50,143 bases of DNA from JBHICC01 sp046759385 (GTDB lineage Bacteria > Pseudomonadota > Gammaproteobacteria > Acidiferrobacterales > SPGG2), in NCBI GenBank assembly GCA_046759385.1, contig JBHICC010000017.1, positions 1 to 50,143 on the forward strand. Direction: 5' to 3'. Position 1 is the stretch's first letter; each line of letters starts with the position of its first letter. Positions 42,464 to 50,143 of this stretch are shown here, in pieces. The notes beneath the pieces were generated by a model that did not search any database, was not told where the DNA came from, and saw nothing but the letters and a program-made list of their open reading frames with translations. The position numbers were made by a program, and so were the translations under genes.

Positions 42464-43321
42464 TCAGCGAATACGCGCAAGGATGCCCTCGAGCTCGTCA
42501 ACGCTGCTGTATTCGACGGTCAGCTTGCCGCGGCCGCTGCGACTATGGATGATACGCACGCGCGCGCCCAACCGCTCCGACAGGCCTTCCTGAAGCGCCC
42601 GCACGTCGGGATCGACCGATGCGCGCTTCAGGGCGCGGCGCGTTTGCGCCCCTTGCAGGCGTCGGCGCACAAGCGTCTCGGTCGCCCGCACCGACAAACC
42701 TTTTTGCGCGACCTCGCGCGCGGCCTGGCTTTGCGCCTTGCCCGATAGCGCCAGCAGCGCTCGCGCATGCCCCATCTCGAGCCTACCCGACACGATCAAT
42801 GACTGCACGTCAGTGTTGAGCGTGAGTAGTCGTAGTAAGTTGGTAACGGCGGCCCGTGAGCGCCCGACCCGTTTAGCGGTCTGCTCGTGGGTCATGCCGA
42901 ACTCCTCCATCAAGCGCTTCAACGCCGACGCTTGCTCGAGCGGGTTCAGATTCTCGCGCTGAATGTTCTCGATCAATGCGATAGCGATCGCCGCCTCATC
43001 CGGTACCTTGCGCACCATCGCCGGCATACTCTCTAGTCCCGCGAGCTGAGCGGCGCGCCAGCGACGCTCGCCGGCGACTATTTCGTAGTTCCCAGTCCTG
43101 AGCTCGCGCACCACAATAGGTTGCACTACCCCTTGTACCCGGATCGAATCCGCAAGCTCTGCCAATGCTTGCTTATTCATATGGGTGCGTGGTTGATAAC
43201 GCCCGCGTTGCAATAGGTCGATAGGAATATTGCGTAGGTTTTCGGTATCGGCCAGGGGCTTGACGGTCGCTTCAAGTAGCGCGTCCAGTCCGCGGCCAAG
43301 CCGAGGTTTTTTGTCACTCAC
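42464..43321 (-). CDS. parB: Chromosome-partitioning protein ParB
   Basis: CTP-dependent clamp that loads at parS, 285 residues. The ParB/Srx domain has RYQPRTHMNKQALAELADSI and the CTP-binding GERRWRA (84-90); the HTH is near TAKRVGRSRAAVTNLLRLL (148-166). A C-terminal dimerisation domain ends KLTVEYSSVDELEGILARI. It is 13 bp downstream of parA. I could not see a canonical parS (TGTTTCACGTGAAACA) in this window. Confidence 0.96.
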   Translation of the reverse strand: MSDKKPRLGRGLDALLEATVKPLADTENLRNIPIDLLQRGRYQPRTHMNKQALAELADSIRVQGVVQPIVVRELRTGNYEIVAGERRWRAAQLAGLESMPAMVRKVPDEAAIAIALIENIQRENLNPLEQASALKRLMEEFGMTHEQTAKRVGRSRAAVTNLLRLLTLNTDVQSLIVSGRLEMGHARALLALSGKAQSQAAREVAQKGLSVRATETLVRRRLQGAQTRRALKRASVDPDVRALQEGLSERLGARVRIIHSRSGRGKLTVEYSSVDELEGILARIR

Positions 43322-43334
43322 ACTATGCTCCTCG

Positions 43335-44102
43335 TCAAGCTGCCTCGTCTCTTCTTAACATCTCGCCCGCGAGCGCTAGATACGCCTGCGCCCCCTTCGA
43401 CTGCATGTCATAGCTGATGACCGGCTTGCCGTAGCTCGGCGCCTCAGCCAATCGCACATTACGCGGAATGATGGTGCGGTAAAGTTTGTCACCGAAATGT
43501 TGCTTTAGCTGCGCCGACACCTCATTATCGAGATTGTTGCGCGGGTCAAACATGGTGCGCAGCAATCCTTCGATCTTCAGCTGCGGATTGAGCGACTGGC
43601 GAATTCTACTGATAACGTTCAAAAGCGCTGTCAGTCCTTCCAACGCATAGTACTCGCATTGCATCGGTATCATCACCGCGTCTGCGGCGACCAACGCGTT
43701 CACTGTCAGTAGGTTGAGCGCAGGCGGACAATCAATGAGCACGTAATCGTATGATCCGTCGACAGTCACCAACGAATCGCGCAAACGGCGGTCGCGCCGC
43801 TCCAAGTTGAGGAGCTCCACTTGCGCACCTGACAGGTTGTCGTTGGCCGGCACAAGATCATAATCGGCATCCACGTGCAACCGTGTCTGCATGATCGGCG
43901 CTTCACCGATCAAAACCTCATAGGTGCTCGCATGTAATGCCTGTTTGTCCACACCGCTACCCATGGTCGCGTTGCCCTGGGGGTCGATGTCTATCAGCAG
44001 CACTCGTCGCCGCGTTCTAACTAATGAAGCGGCGAGATTGATACTCGTAGTGGTTTTGCCTACACCGCCCTTTTGGTTCGCGATCGCGATGACCTTACTC
44101 AT
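43335..44102 (-). CDS. parA: Chromosome-partitioning ATPase ParA (Soj)
   Basis: Deviant Walker-type ATPase that positions the origin through ParB. It has 255 residues; the P-loop is KGGVGKTTTS with the signature lysine in IANQKGGVGKT, and the Walker B equivalent is LLIDIDPQGN and VLIDCPPAL. The short form (no N-terminal HTH) is the chromosomal Soj type. It sits between rsmG and parB. Confidence 0.96.
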   Translation of the reverse strand: MSKVIAIANQKGGVGKTTTSINLAASLVRTRRRVLLIDIDPQGNATMGSGVDKQALHASTYEVLIGEAPIMQTRLHVDADYDLVPANDNLSGAQVELLNLERRDRRLRDSLVTVDGSYDYVLIDCPPALNLLTVNALVAADAVMIPMQCEYYALEGLTALLNVISRIRQSLNPQLKIEGLLRTMFDPRNNLDNEVSAQLKQHFGDKLYRTIIPRNVRLAEAPSYGKPVISYDMQSKGAQAYLALAGEMLRRDEAA

Positions 44103-44114
44103 AAGTTCGGCCTT

Positions 44115-44768
44115 TCAAGCCGGTGTAATCACTGCCACGTGGCGCGCTGCCTCAAGACCGGGTACCTGTAATGACTGAACCTTTTGCACTACGTAGCCTT
44201 GGGGCACGTTCGCGAGCTCGCGACGGGGATATGCGCCTTTCATCAGCAAAATGCGCCCACCCCGAGCACAAAGATTACCGCTCACGAGCAACGCTTTCGA
44301 CAGCGAGGCAAACGCCCGCGTGACTAAGGTATCGAATGGTTGATCGGGCTTAAACGCCTCTGCTCGCTCGCACACAACGTCTACGTTTCCAAGCCCGAGT
44401 TCCATGACCGCTTGTCGCAAAAAGCGTGCTTTCTTTTCGCTGCTATCAAGAAGTGAGATATGCAGCGACTCGAGCACCAGCGCCAAAGGGATGCCCGGCA
44501 AACCGGCGCCACTGGCGACATCGAGCACGCGTGGACCTGTGACAAAGGGTACAACGGCAACGCTGTCCAATATGTGATGCGTGACCATGGTCTGTAAGTC
44601 ACGCACTGCGGTGAGATTATAAACCCGATTCCACTTTTCCAGGAGGTGGAGAAAATCGAGCAACTTTCGCCGTTGCCGCGATGCCGTCTCCAGACCGAGG
44701 GTGGTCAGCCCACACGCTAGCTGCGCCGCTAGATCCACTGCGTCCTCAGGGTTTCGTCGCTTGGCCAA
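44115..44768 (-). CDS. rsmG: 16S rRNA (guanine-527-N7)-methyltransferase RsmG
   Basis: Class I SAM methyltransferase, 217 residues. The SAM motif is VLDVASGAGLPGIPL near 81-95, preceded by the family signature YNLTAVRDLQTMVTHHILDS. It overlaps the DUF302 stop by 23 bp on the same strand and precedes parA by 12 bp. The usual mnmG-rsmG pair is interrupted by the DUF302 and DUF2914 genes. Confidence 0.95.
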   Translation of the reverse strand: MAKRRNPEDAVDLAAQLACGLTTLGLETASRQRRKLLDFLHLLEKWNRVYNLTAVRDLQTMVTHHILDSVAVVPFVTGPRVLDVASGAGLPGIPLALVLESLHISLLDSSEKKARFLRQAVMELGLGNVDVVCERAEAFKPDQPFDTLVTRAFASLSKALLVSGNLCARGGRILLMKGAYPRRELANVPQGYVVQKVQSLQVPGLEAARHVAVITPA

Positions 44769-45201
44769 CGAACTTCTTGAGCGCTCCCTTCATTTTTTGG
44801 ACGACTGCATCCCGATCCTTGATACGATGACGCGCCGACAAGTAACCGGGGTCGTTGTAAGCGAGCCACACTTTTCCATCGACGTCCTCCCACGCTAACG
44901 CTTTCATCGGCAAATCGATCGCAACACTCTGCTGGCTCGTCATCAGCTGACTGCCGATCTTGGGGTTACCAAAAATCAGCAATTGCGTCGGCCGAAGCGC
45001 AGTGCCGACGCTCTTTGCGCCCGCGCTATGGTCGATGCGCGCAAATACTTTCATTCCTTTAGCGCGCAAACTCGCTTCTAGCCGATCCAAGGTCTGCGCA
45101 ACCGAGTGCGTGCTACGTGTCATGATGAGCCCGTCAGCAGAAGCGAACTGCGCCTGGCACGCCACGGCCACAAACAAGCAGAGCATTGTAATCCTACGCA
45201 T
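44746..45201 (-). CDS. Secreted DUF302 protein
   Basis: A 151-residue DUF302 family member. I start at MRRITMLCLFVAVA, which has AGGAGAA seven bases upstream and gives a signal peptide cut near ASADG. The mature part has the family features FARIDHSAGAKSVG and TQLLIFGNPKIGSQLM, and ends in a Lys-rich helix. The function of DUF302 is unknown. It sits between mnmG and rsmG and overlaps rsmG by 23 bp, so it is probably in the same transcript as rsmG-parA-parB. Confidence 0.8.
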   Translation of the reverse strand: MRRITMLCLFVAVACQAQFASADGLIMTRSTHSVAQTLDRLEASLRAKGMKVFARIDHSAGAKSVGTALRPTQLLIFGNPKIGSQLMTSQQSVAIDLPMKALAWEDVDGKVWLAYNDPGYLSARHRIKDRDAVVQKMKGALKKFVGQATKP

Positions 45202-45423
45202 TGGGTCTTCTCCTAGGATGAATGTTGGGTTGTCTTCGGAAGGCCCAAGTGTAAGCGTTAATGGCAACATGCCAAACGCTTGGCAGCCTGGGGTGCGCGT
45301 CTATCCCTCGATTTCGTCCCTTTGTCCGGTTTTGCTGTGGCCGCACATCTGTGGGAGCTAAATATTCAGTGTGGCGCACGGCCTCGTGGGCCGTGCGGGA
45401 ATACTGTCGTGAAGGAGAAAATC

Positions 45424-45879
45424 ATGAGAGTTGTGCTGTTATCTATTGTCCTGTTGGGGTTCACCACGTTAGCGCAGGCGACAGACACCGCCCAAGGTGA
45501 TTCGCCGACCGCTATGGCCGCTATGGGCTCAAGCGGTGGCTGGGTGGCGCGTGCCGTTGTGACCACCGGCATAGAGCAACGCGAGCCGATTGATAAGATC
45601 TCATCGCTCGCAACCGACAATACGCGTGTGTACTACTTCACCGATGTTCGCGATCTGGCCGGACGTACGGTCACCCATCGATGGGAGTACAACGGCGAAA
45701 TCATGGCCGAGATCCAGTTTGATATCGGCGGCGAGCGCTGGCGCGTATTCTCAAGTAAGACCCTAATGCCGAGTTGGAGTGGCGACTGGAAGGTCTCGGT
45801 CGTTGACGCAGACGGAAATCCCTTGAGTGTCAATACGTTCGTCTACGGCTTGCGCGCCGCGCGGGCGATCCAAGACTAG
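45424..45879 (+). CDS. Secreted DUF2914 protein
   Basis: A 151-residue exported protein: signal peptide (MRVVLLSIVLLGFTTLAQA) and one DUF2914-type beta domain (YYFTDVRDLAGRTVTHRWEY, DWKVSVVDADGNPL). The ATG at 45424 has AAGGAG at the proper spacing; upstream in-frame sequence is not signal-like. DUF2914 has no known activity. It is divergent from DUF302 and convergent with mnmG. Confidence 0.78.
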   Translation: MRVVLLSIVLLGFTTLAQATDTAQGDSPTAMAAMGSSGGWVARAVVTTGIEQREPIDKISSLATDNTRVYYFTDVRDLAGRTVTHRWEYNGEIMAEIQFDIGGERWRVFSSKTLMPSWSGDWKVSVVDADGNPLSVNTFVYGLRAARAIQD

Positions 45880-46036
45880 ACCAGCGGATACCGCCCCTAG
45901 AGCCGGGGCCGGCACGAACCCACTTATTGGGCCCTGCGCGCGGGGTGTCGAGGCCCTCGATCCCGCGCGTGGTGGTCCCAACTCATCGATTCGCTCCTGT
46001 AGTCCACCGCGCGAGTGCGTGGCTATTGAATAACGA

Positions 46037-47926
46037 TCAAGCGCTTTTTCGCTTGAGGTGCACCAACAGCAAGGAGATCGCGGCCGGCGTCACGCCGGAA
46101 ATGCGTGCCGCCTGACCCACTGACGTGGGTCGGTGTAAGTTGAGCTTCTGACACACCTCGACCGATAAGCCACGTACCTTGTTGTAATCGAAGTCCGCAG
46201 ACAGTGCCGTCTGCTCGTGTCTGAGCTGCTGCTCGATCTCGCGTGACTGCCGGTCAATATAGCCACAGTACTTCGCGTCGATCTCGAGCTGCTGGATAAC
46301 CTCTGCTGCGGGGACATCCGGGCAGTCATCTATCAGTTTTACGAGCGACTGATAATCGACCTCCGGACGTCGCAGCAATTCCCATAAGGTGGTGCTGCGC
46401 GTGAGCGGTTGGCCCAGCGCAGCCGCGGTCTTCTCTCCCAAAAGCTGTTCCGGTCGTACCCATGTGTCCACAAGTCGCGCGCGCTCGCGCTCAATCGCAT
46501 CGCGCTTAGCACAAAAACGCGCCCAATGCGGATCGTCGATCAGGCCAAGATCACGCCCGATTTCTGTGAGCCTGCGGTCGGCATTGTCTTCCCGCAGCAA
46601 TAAGCGATACTCCGCCCGCGATGTGAACATACGATACGGTTCGCTGGTGCCGCGGGTAATCAGATCGTCTATCAACACACCCATGTAAGCCTGATCGCGT
46701 CGCGGCCACCAAGGTTCGCGTGCCTGCACGCATCGTGCGGCGTTTATGCCCGCCACTAGCCCCTGGGCGGCCGCCTCCTCGTAGCCGGTGGTGCCGTTGA
46801 TCTGACCCGCAAAGAACAATCCCGAGAGTGCCTTGGTCTCCAATGTTGGCTTGAGGCCGCGTGGATCGAAGAAATCGTACTCGATGGCATAACCCGGACG
46901 GGTGATGTGTGCAGCCTCGAAGCCTTTGATCGTGCGCACGAGTTTCCACTGAACGTCGAACGGTAGGCTTGTAGAAATACCGTTCGGATAGATTTCGGAG
47001 ATGTTAAGCCCTTCCGGCTCGACGAAGATCTGGTGCGACGCCTTGTCGGCAAAGCGCATGATCTTGTCTTCAATCGACGGGCAGTAGCGGGGCCCCACGC
47101 CTTCGATGACACCGGTGTACATGGGCGAACGGTCGAGACCAGCGCGGATGATCTCGTGCGTGCGCTCATTGGTATAGGTGATGTGACACGACACCTGGGG
47201 CGGATGCTCATCGACGGTGCCCATATGGGACAATATGGGCGTCGGCAGATCGCCGGGCTGGGACGTCATGCGACTATAATCCAAGGTCTGGCCGTCGAGC
47301 CGCGGTGGCGTACCCGTCTTCAGCCGCCCGACCTCGAACGGTAACTCGCGTAGACGTGCCGCCAACGCGTTTGCTGGCGGGTCGCCCGCACGCCCGCCTT
47401 GGTAGTTTGACAGGCCGATGTGGATGCGCCCACCGAGAAAGGTGCCGGTAGTCAATACCACTGTGCGCCCTTGAAATCGCACGCCCATCTGTGAGACCAC
47501 GCCGACGACGCGCTCGCCGTCGACGATCAGGTCGTCGACCGCCTGCTGAAACAAGGTCAGATTGCCCTGCTGCTCCAGCAGCTTGCGCACAGCGATCTTG
47601 TAGAGCGCGCGGTCCGCCTGGGCACGCGTAGCCCGTACTGCCGGGCCCTTGCGGGCGTTGAGAACACGGAACTGGATCCCCGCACGATCGGTCGCCCGTG
47701 CCATAATCCCGCCCAGGGCATCGATCTCTTTGACGAGATGGCCTTTGCCAATGCCACCGATCGCAGGATTGCACGACATCTGTCCGATCGTCTCGATGTT
47801 GTGCGTGAGTAGAAGCGTACGGCACCCCATGCGGGCGCTCGCGGCGGCGGCTTCGGTGCCGGCATGACCGCCGCCGATCACAATGACATCGAAGAATTCA
47901 GGGTAAAACACCGTCCAATCGTCCAT
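46037..47926 (-). CDS. mnmG: tRNA uridine-5-carboxymethylaminomethyl modification enzyme MnmG (GidA)
   Basis: FAD-dependent partner of MnmE that installs cmnm5 at U34 of certain tRNAs. It has 629 residues; the dinucleotide motif is VIGGGHAGTEAAAASARMG at 16-34. Other family features are GIGKGHLVKEIDALGG, NTGTPPRLDG-type KTGTPPRLDG and YCPSIEDK. The C-terminal helical domain (about 550-629) contains VRGLSVEVCQKLN. It is the normal length. A short CAAGCG/CGCTTG palindrome lies in its last codons, without a terminator U-tract. It is divergent from the MoxR gene across 158 bp. Confidence 0.97.
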   Translation of the reverse strand: MDDWTVFYPEFFDVIVIGGGHAGTEAAAASARMGCRTLLLTHNIETIGQMSCNPAIGGIGKGHLVKEIDALGGIMARATDRAGIQFRVLNARKGPAVRATRAQADRALYKIAVRKLLEQQGNLTLFQQAVDDLIVDGERVVGVVSQMGVRFQGRTVVLTTGTFLGGRIHIGLSNYQGGRAGDPPANALAARLRELPFEVGRLKTGTPPRLDGQTLDYSRMTSQPGDLPTPILSHMGTVDEHPPQVSCHITYTNERTHEIIRAGLDRSPMYTGVIEGVGPRYCPSIEDKIMRFADKASHQIFVEPEGLNISEIYPNGISTSLPFDVQWKLVRTIKGFEAAHITRPGYAIEYDFFDPRGLKPTLETKALSGLFFAGQINGTTGYEEAAAQGLVAGINAARCVQAREPWWPRRDQAYMGVLIDDLITRGTSEPYRMFTSRAEYRLLLREDNADRRLTEIGRDLGLIDDPHWARFCAKRDAIERERARLVDTWVRPEQLLGEKTAAALGQPLTRSTTLWELLRRPEVDYQSLVKLIDDCPDVPAAEVIQQLEIDAKYCGYIDRQSREIEQQLRHEQTALSADFDYNKVRGLSVEVCQKLNLHRPTSVGQAARISGVTPAAISLLLVHLKRKSA

Positions 47927-48084
47927 CCGTCGTAACTGTAAAGGCGCGAATCATAGCACTATCGAAGTTCACACTGCGAAACTATAGCCGGCCAAACCCG
48001 CCCCGGTAGGCTGTGGCATCAAGGGGTAGTGATTGACTATAAGTAGTTAGGTATCGTCGCGAGACCCAGCAGCACACTTTGCCC

Positions 48085-49035
48085 ATGTCCTCCGCACCTG
48101 AACGACTCGCTGAACAGCTCCGGCCCACCCTCGATGCCGTCATCGCGCGCGTCAGTGAGGTCATACTGGGTAAGGAGAAACAGATCCGGCTCGCGCTCGC
48201 CTGCCTACTCGCACGGGGGCATCTGCTTATCGAGGATCTGCCTGGGGTCGGCAAAACGACCCTGGCACATGTATTGGCCCAGGTGCTGGGGCTCGATTTC
48301 AACCGTATTCAATTCACTAGCGATTTGCTGCCCGCGGATATCCTTGGGGTGTCGGTGTACAACACCGAGTCGCAAGAATTTCGCTTCCACCCAGGACCAA
48401 TCTTCGTACAGCTGGTGCTCGCCGATGAGATCAATCGCGCCACACCGAAAACGCAGAGCGCGCTGCTCGAGGCCATGGAGGAGCGACAGGTTACTAGCGA
48501 CGGGTCCACGCAGCGGCTGCCGCAGCCGTTTTTTGTGATCGCGACCCAGAACCCGCGCCATCTGATTGGCACGTTTCCTTTGCCAGAGTCGCAGCTCGAT
48601 CGTTTTCTGATGCGCATCGAGATGGGCTATCCCGACCGAAAAGCCGAGCGTGCCCTGCTTAAGGGCCGCGACCGGCGCGAGCTGCTTGCCGTTATGGAGG
48701 CATTGATCGACGGTGAGGATTTAGTCGCATTACAGCAGCGGGTAGGGCAGGTTCACTGTAGTGAGGCGCTGCTCGATTATGTGCAGGATCTCATCGTGCA
48801 TACGCGCGGCAGTAAGCTGTTCACAAACGGCCTGTCGCCGCGCGCGGGCCTAGCACTGATGCACAGCGCGCAGGCGTGGGCGTTGCTTGAGGGACGCGAT
48901 ATGGTGCTACCAGAAGACGTCCAAGCGGTAGCGCCGAGCGTGATGGGGCATCGCCTGCGTCCGGCTGAAGGTGGCGCCGAGGAATCTGCCGAGCTTCGCA
49001 TCGAACGTTTGCTAGCCTCCGTGCCGATACCTTAG
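48085..49035 (+). CDS. MoxR-family AAA+ ATPase
   Basis: Chaperone-like ATPase, 316 residues. Walker A is DLPGVGKTTLAH at 51-62 and Walker B VLADEINRAT at 111-120, with sensor 1 VIATQNPRH and a C-terminal lid domain. The start ATG gives MSSAPERLAEQL; a TTG two codons earlier is also open. MoxR proteins act with DUF58/VWA partners, and here a DUF58 gene follows by 2 bp, so the two are surely cotranscribed. Confidence 0.93.
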   Translation: MSSAPERLAEQLRPTLDAVIARVSEVILGKEKQIRLALACLLARGHLLIEDLPGVGKTTLAHVLAQVLGLDFNRIQFTSDLLPADILGVSVYNTESQEFRFHPGPIFVQLVLADEINRATPKTQSALLEAMEERQVTSDGSTQRLPQPFFVIATQNPRHLIGTFPLPESQLDRFLMRIEMGYPDRKAERALLKGRDRRELLAVMEALIDGEDLVALQQRVGQVHCSEALLDYVQDLIVHTRGSKLFTNGLSPRAGLALMHSAQAWALLEGRDMVLPEDVQAVAPSVMGHRLRPAEGGAEESAELRIERLLASVPIP

Positions 49036-49037
49036 AC

Positions 49038-49970
49038 ATGCCAGCCGCGACTTCGGACGGAGCGGTTCTCGGACGCCGACAACTTTACATACTACCGACT
49101 TCCTACGGGTTGGTGTTCTCCCTGGTCTTGATGGTGCTGCTGCTGGCGGCCATTAACTATGGCAGCGCCCTCGCCTACGGTCTGACGTTTCTGCTGGGTG
49201 CGATCGGCATCGTTTCGATGATATACACACACCGCAATCTGCTCGGTTTGCAGGTCACGGCCGGTCCATGCACACCGGTGTTCGCCGGCGACAACGCCGC
49301 GTTCCAAATCTGCCTCAACAACGCCAGCGGTCCACGACGCCTTGGGGTAATCATGGAACGAGACAAGGCCGAGGTTTACCGCCTGGACCTGCGCGAGGGC
49401 GAGCAGCGATGTGTTCAGCTTGAGGTCGCTACGACGCACAGAGGATATCTGGCTGCGCCGCCGCTCGTTATCTCGACGCGTTTCCCGCTGGGCTTGCTGC
49501 ACGCCTGGACCAAACGCGTGCGCCTGGATCATCGCTGCTTGGTCTATCCCAGACCAGCCGCGCCACTGCTGTTGCCGACGCTCCCGGACCCGCATGGGGC
49601 TCCAGACCACGGTTTGCACGCGGAGGGCGACGACTTTCGCGGGCTGCGAGAATTTCGTGCTGGCGACTCGCCGCGGCACGTGAGTTGGAAGGCAGTGGCG
49701 CGTGGGCAAGGTATGTTAACTAAGCAGTTTGGCGGAGGCTTTCGCGCCAGTGTCTGGCTCGACTGGGACACACTGCCGAGGCTTGATGCAGAGAACCGCT
49801 TACGCCAACTGTGTAGATGGGTGCTCGATTGTGAGGACGCCGGCCTGCAATACGGCCTGCGTCTGCCCGGCAATAGCTTGGCCCCAGCCAGCGGTGAGCA
49901 TCACCGTCAACGCTGTTTATCGGCACTCGCCCTGTTTCCGGGACCCGCGCATGCTACAGACACGACCTGA
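49038..49970 (+). CDS. DUF58 membrane protein
   Basis: A 310-residue DUF58 protein: two N-terminal membrane segments (SLVLMVLLLAAINYGSALAYG, YGLTFLLGAIGIVSMIY), a beta-rich middle part, then the DUF58 core with the signature GLREFRAGDSPRHVSWKA. It is the middle gene of the MoxR-DUF58-TgpA unit found widely in proteobacteria, of largely undefined function. It overlaps the next gene by 20 bp. Confidence 0.9.
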   Translation: MPAATSDGAVLGRRQLYILPTSYGLVFSLVLMVLLLAAINYGSALAYGLTFLLGAIGIVSMIYTHRNLLGLQVTAGPCTPVFAGDNAAFQICLNNASGPRRLGVIMERDKAEVYRLDLREGEQRCVQLEVATTHRGYLAAPPLVISTRFPLGLLHAWTKRVRLDHRCLVYPRPAAPLLLPTLPDPHGAPDHGLHAEGDDFRGLREFRAGDSPRHVSWKAVARGQGMLTKQFGGGFRASVWLDWDTLPRLDAENRLRQLCRWVLDCEDAGLQYGLRLPGNSLAPASGEHHRQRCLSALALFPGPAHATDTT

Positions 49971-50143
49971 GCGTTGGGGCGTGAACGCGTTGTTGCTGAC
50001 AGCGTCGCTGGCGCTCGCGCCACACGCCTCGCGGTTGCCGCTATGGATGCTGCTCGTCTGTGCGGGGGCACTAGTCTGGCGCTTCGGCACCGAGAATCGG
50101 GGGTGGCCGGTGCCGGGTTGGTTGTTACGTCTAACCATCACCT
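49951..50143 (+). CDS. Transglutaminase-like TgpA-type membrane protein (N-terminus only)
   Basis: About 64 residues are visible before the window ends. It begins MLQTRPERWGVNALLLTASL, followed by LPLWMLLVCAGALVWRF, the pattern of the N-terminal multi-pass region (DUF3488) of TgpA proteins. The order MoxR - DUF58 - TgpA supports this. The catalytic transglutaminase domain lies outside the window, so this call rests on context and the short N-terminus. Confidence 0.7.
   Translation, partial: MLQTRPERWGVNALLLTASLALAPHASRLPLWMLLVCAGALVWRFGTENRGWPVPGWLLRLTIT

Noticed and set aside
46038..46055. CAAGCG/CGCTTG hairpin at the mnmG end as a terminator
   Set aside because: It lies within the last codons of mnmG and neither strand has a U-tract directly after the stem.

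Overview
The window looks like a chromosomal segment from a gammaproteobacterium. The right half has the conserved origin-proximal order mnmG - rsmG - parA - parB - atpI - atpBEFHAGDC - glmU - glmS. The left half has engB and polA converging on a short spacer, as in Escherichia and Pseudomonas, plus a cytochrome c4 gene and overlapping thiD-thiE-hemL. I saw no insertion sequence, CRISPR array, rRNA or tRNA. I cannot name a genus; a respiratory, H+-ATP-synthase-using bacterium that degrades fatty acids is well supported.

Layout. (1) 1-5441, minus strand: a beta-oxidation operon, fadE - fadI-like thiolase - fadJ-like multifunctional protein, the last running off the left edge. (2) 5442-11137, plus strand: an OleA/KAS III-like ketosynthase, an unusual 860-residue membrane-anchored regulator with a degenerate sigma-54-type AAA+ domain, and a FadL-type outer-membrane transporter. 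Together with (1) this forms a lipid-centred neighbourhood. (3) 11161-16419: rubredoxin, thiD-thiE-hemL with 11-nt overlaps, a small orphan protein, cytochrome c4 and the GTPase EngB. (4) 16374-16530, minus strand: a candidate small RNA downstream of polA, where Spot 42 and ErsA lie in other gammaproteobacteria. It has a near-consensus sigma-E/AlgU promoter, two hairpins, an exposed anti-Shine-Dalgarno loop and an intrinsic terminator. (5) 16540-23369: polA, a histone-deacetylase-fold hydrolase, a diguanylate cyclase and uvrD.

(6) 23541-27397, plus strand: an accessory stretch with two small frameshifted membrane-protein genes, an exported deaminase-like protein, a SAM methyltransferase, a GST and a JmjC/cupin oxygenase. 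(7) 27528-31280: a 1250-residue AsmA/YhdP-like protein with six recognisable repeats. (8) 31284-47926, nearly all minus strand: glmS, glmU, the complete F1Fo ATP synthase operon, a Sel1-type protein, parB, parA, rsmG and mnmG, with a DUF302 and a DUF2914 secreted protein between the last two. (9) 48085-50143, plus strand: a MoxR ATPase - DUF58 - transglutaminase-like (TgpA-type) cluster that runs off the right edge.

The items most worth follow-up are the degenerate membrane-tethered regulator beside the OleA-like enzyme, and the sRNA locus between engB and polA. The housekeeping genes otherwise look intact and ordinary.
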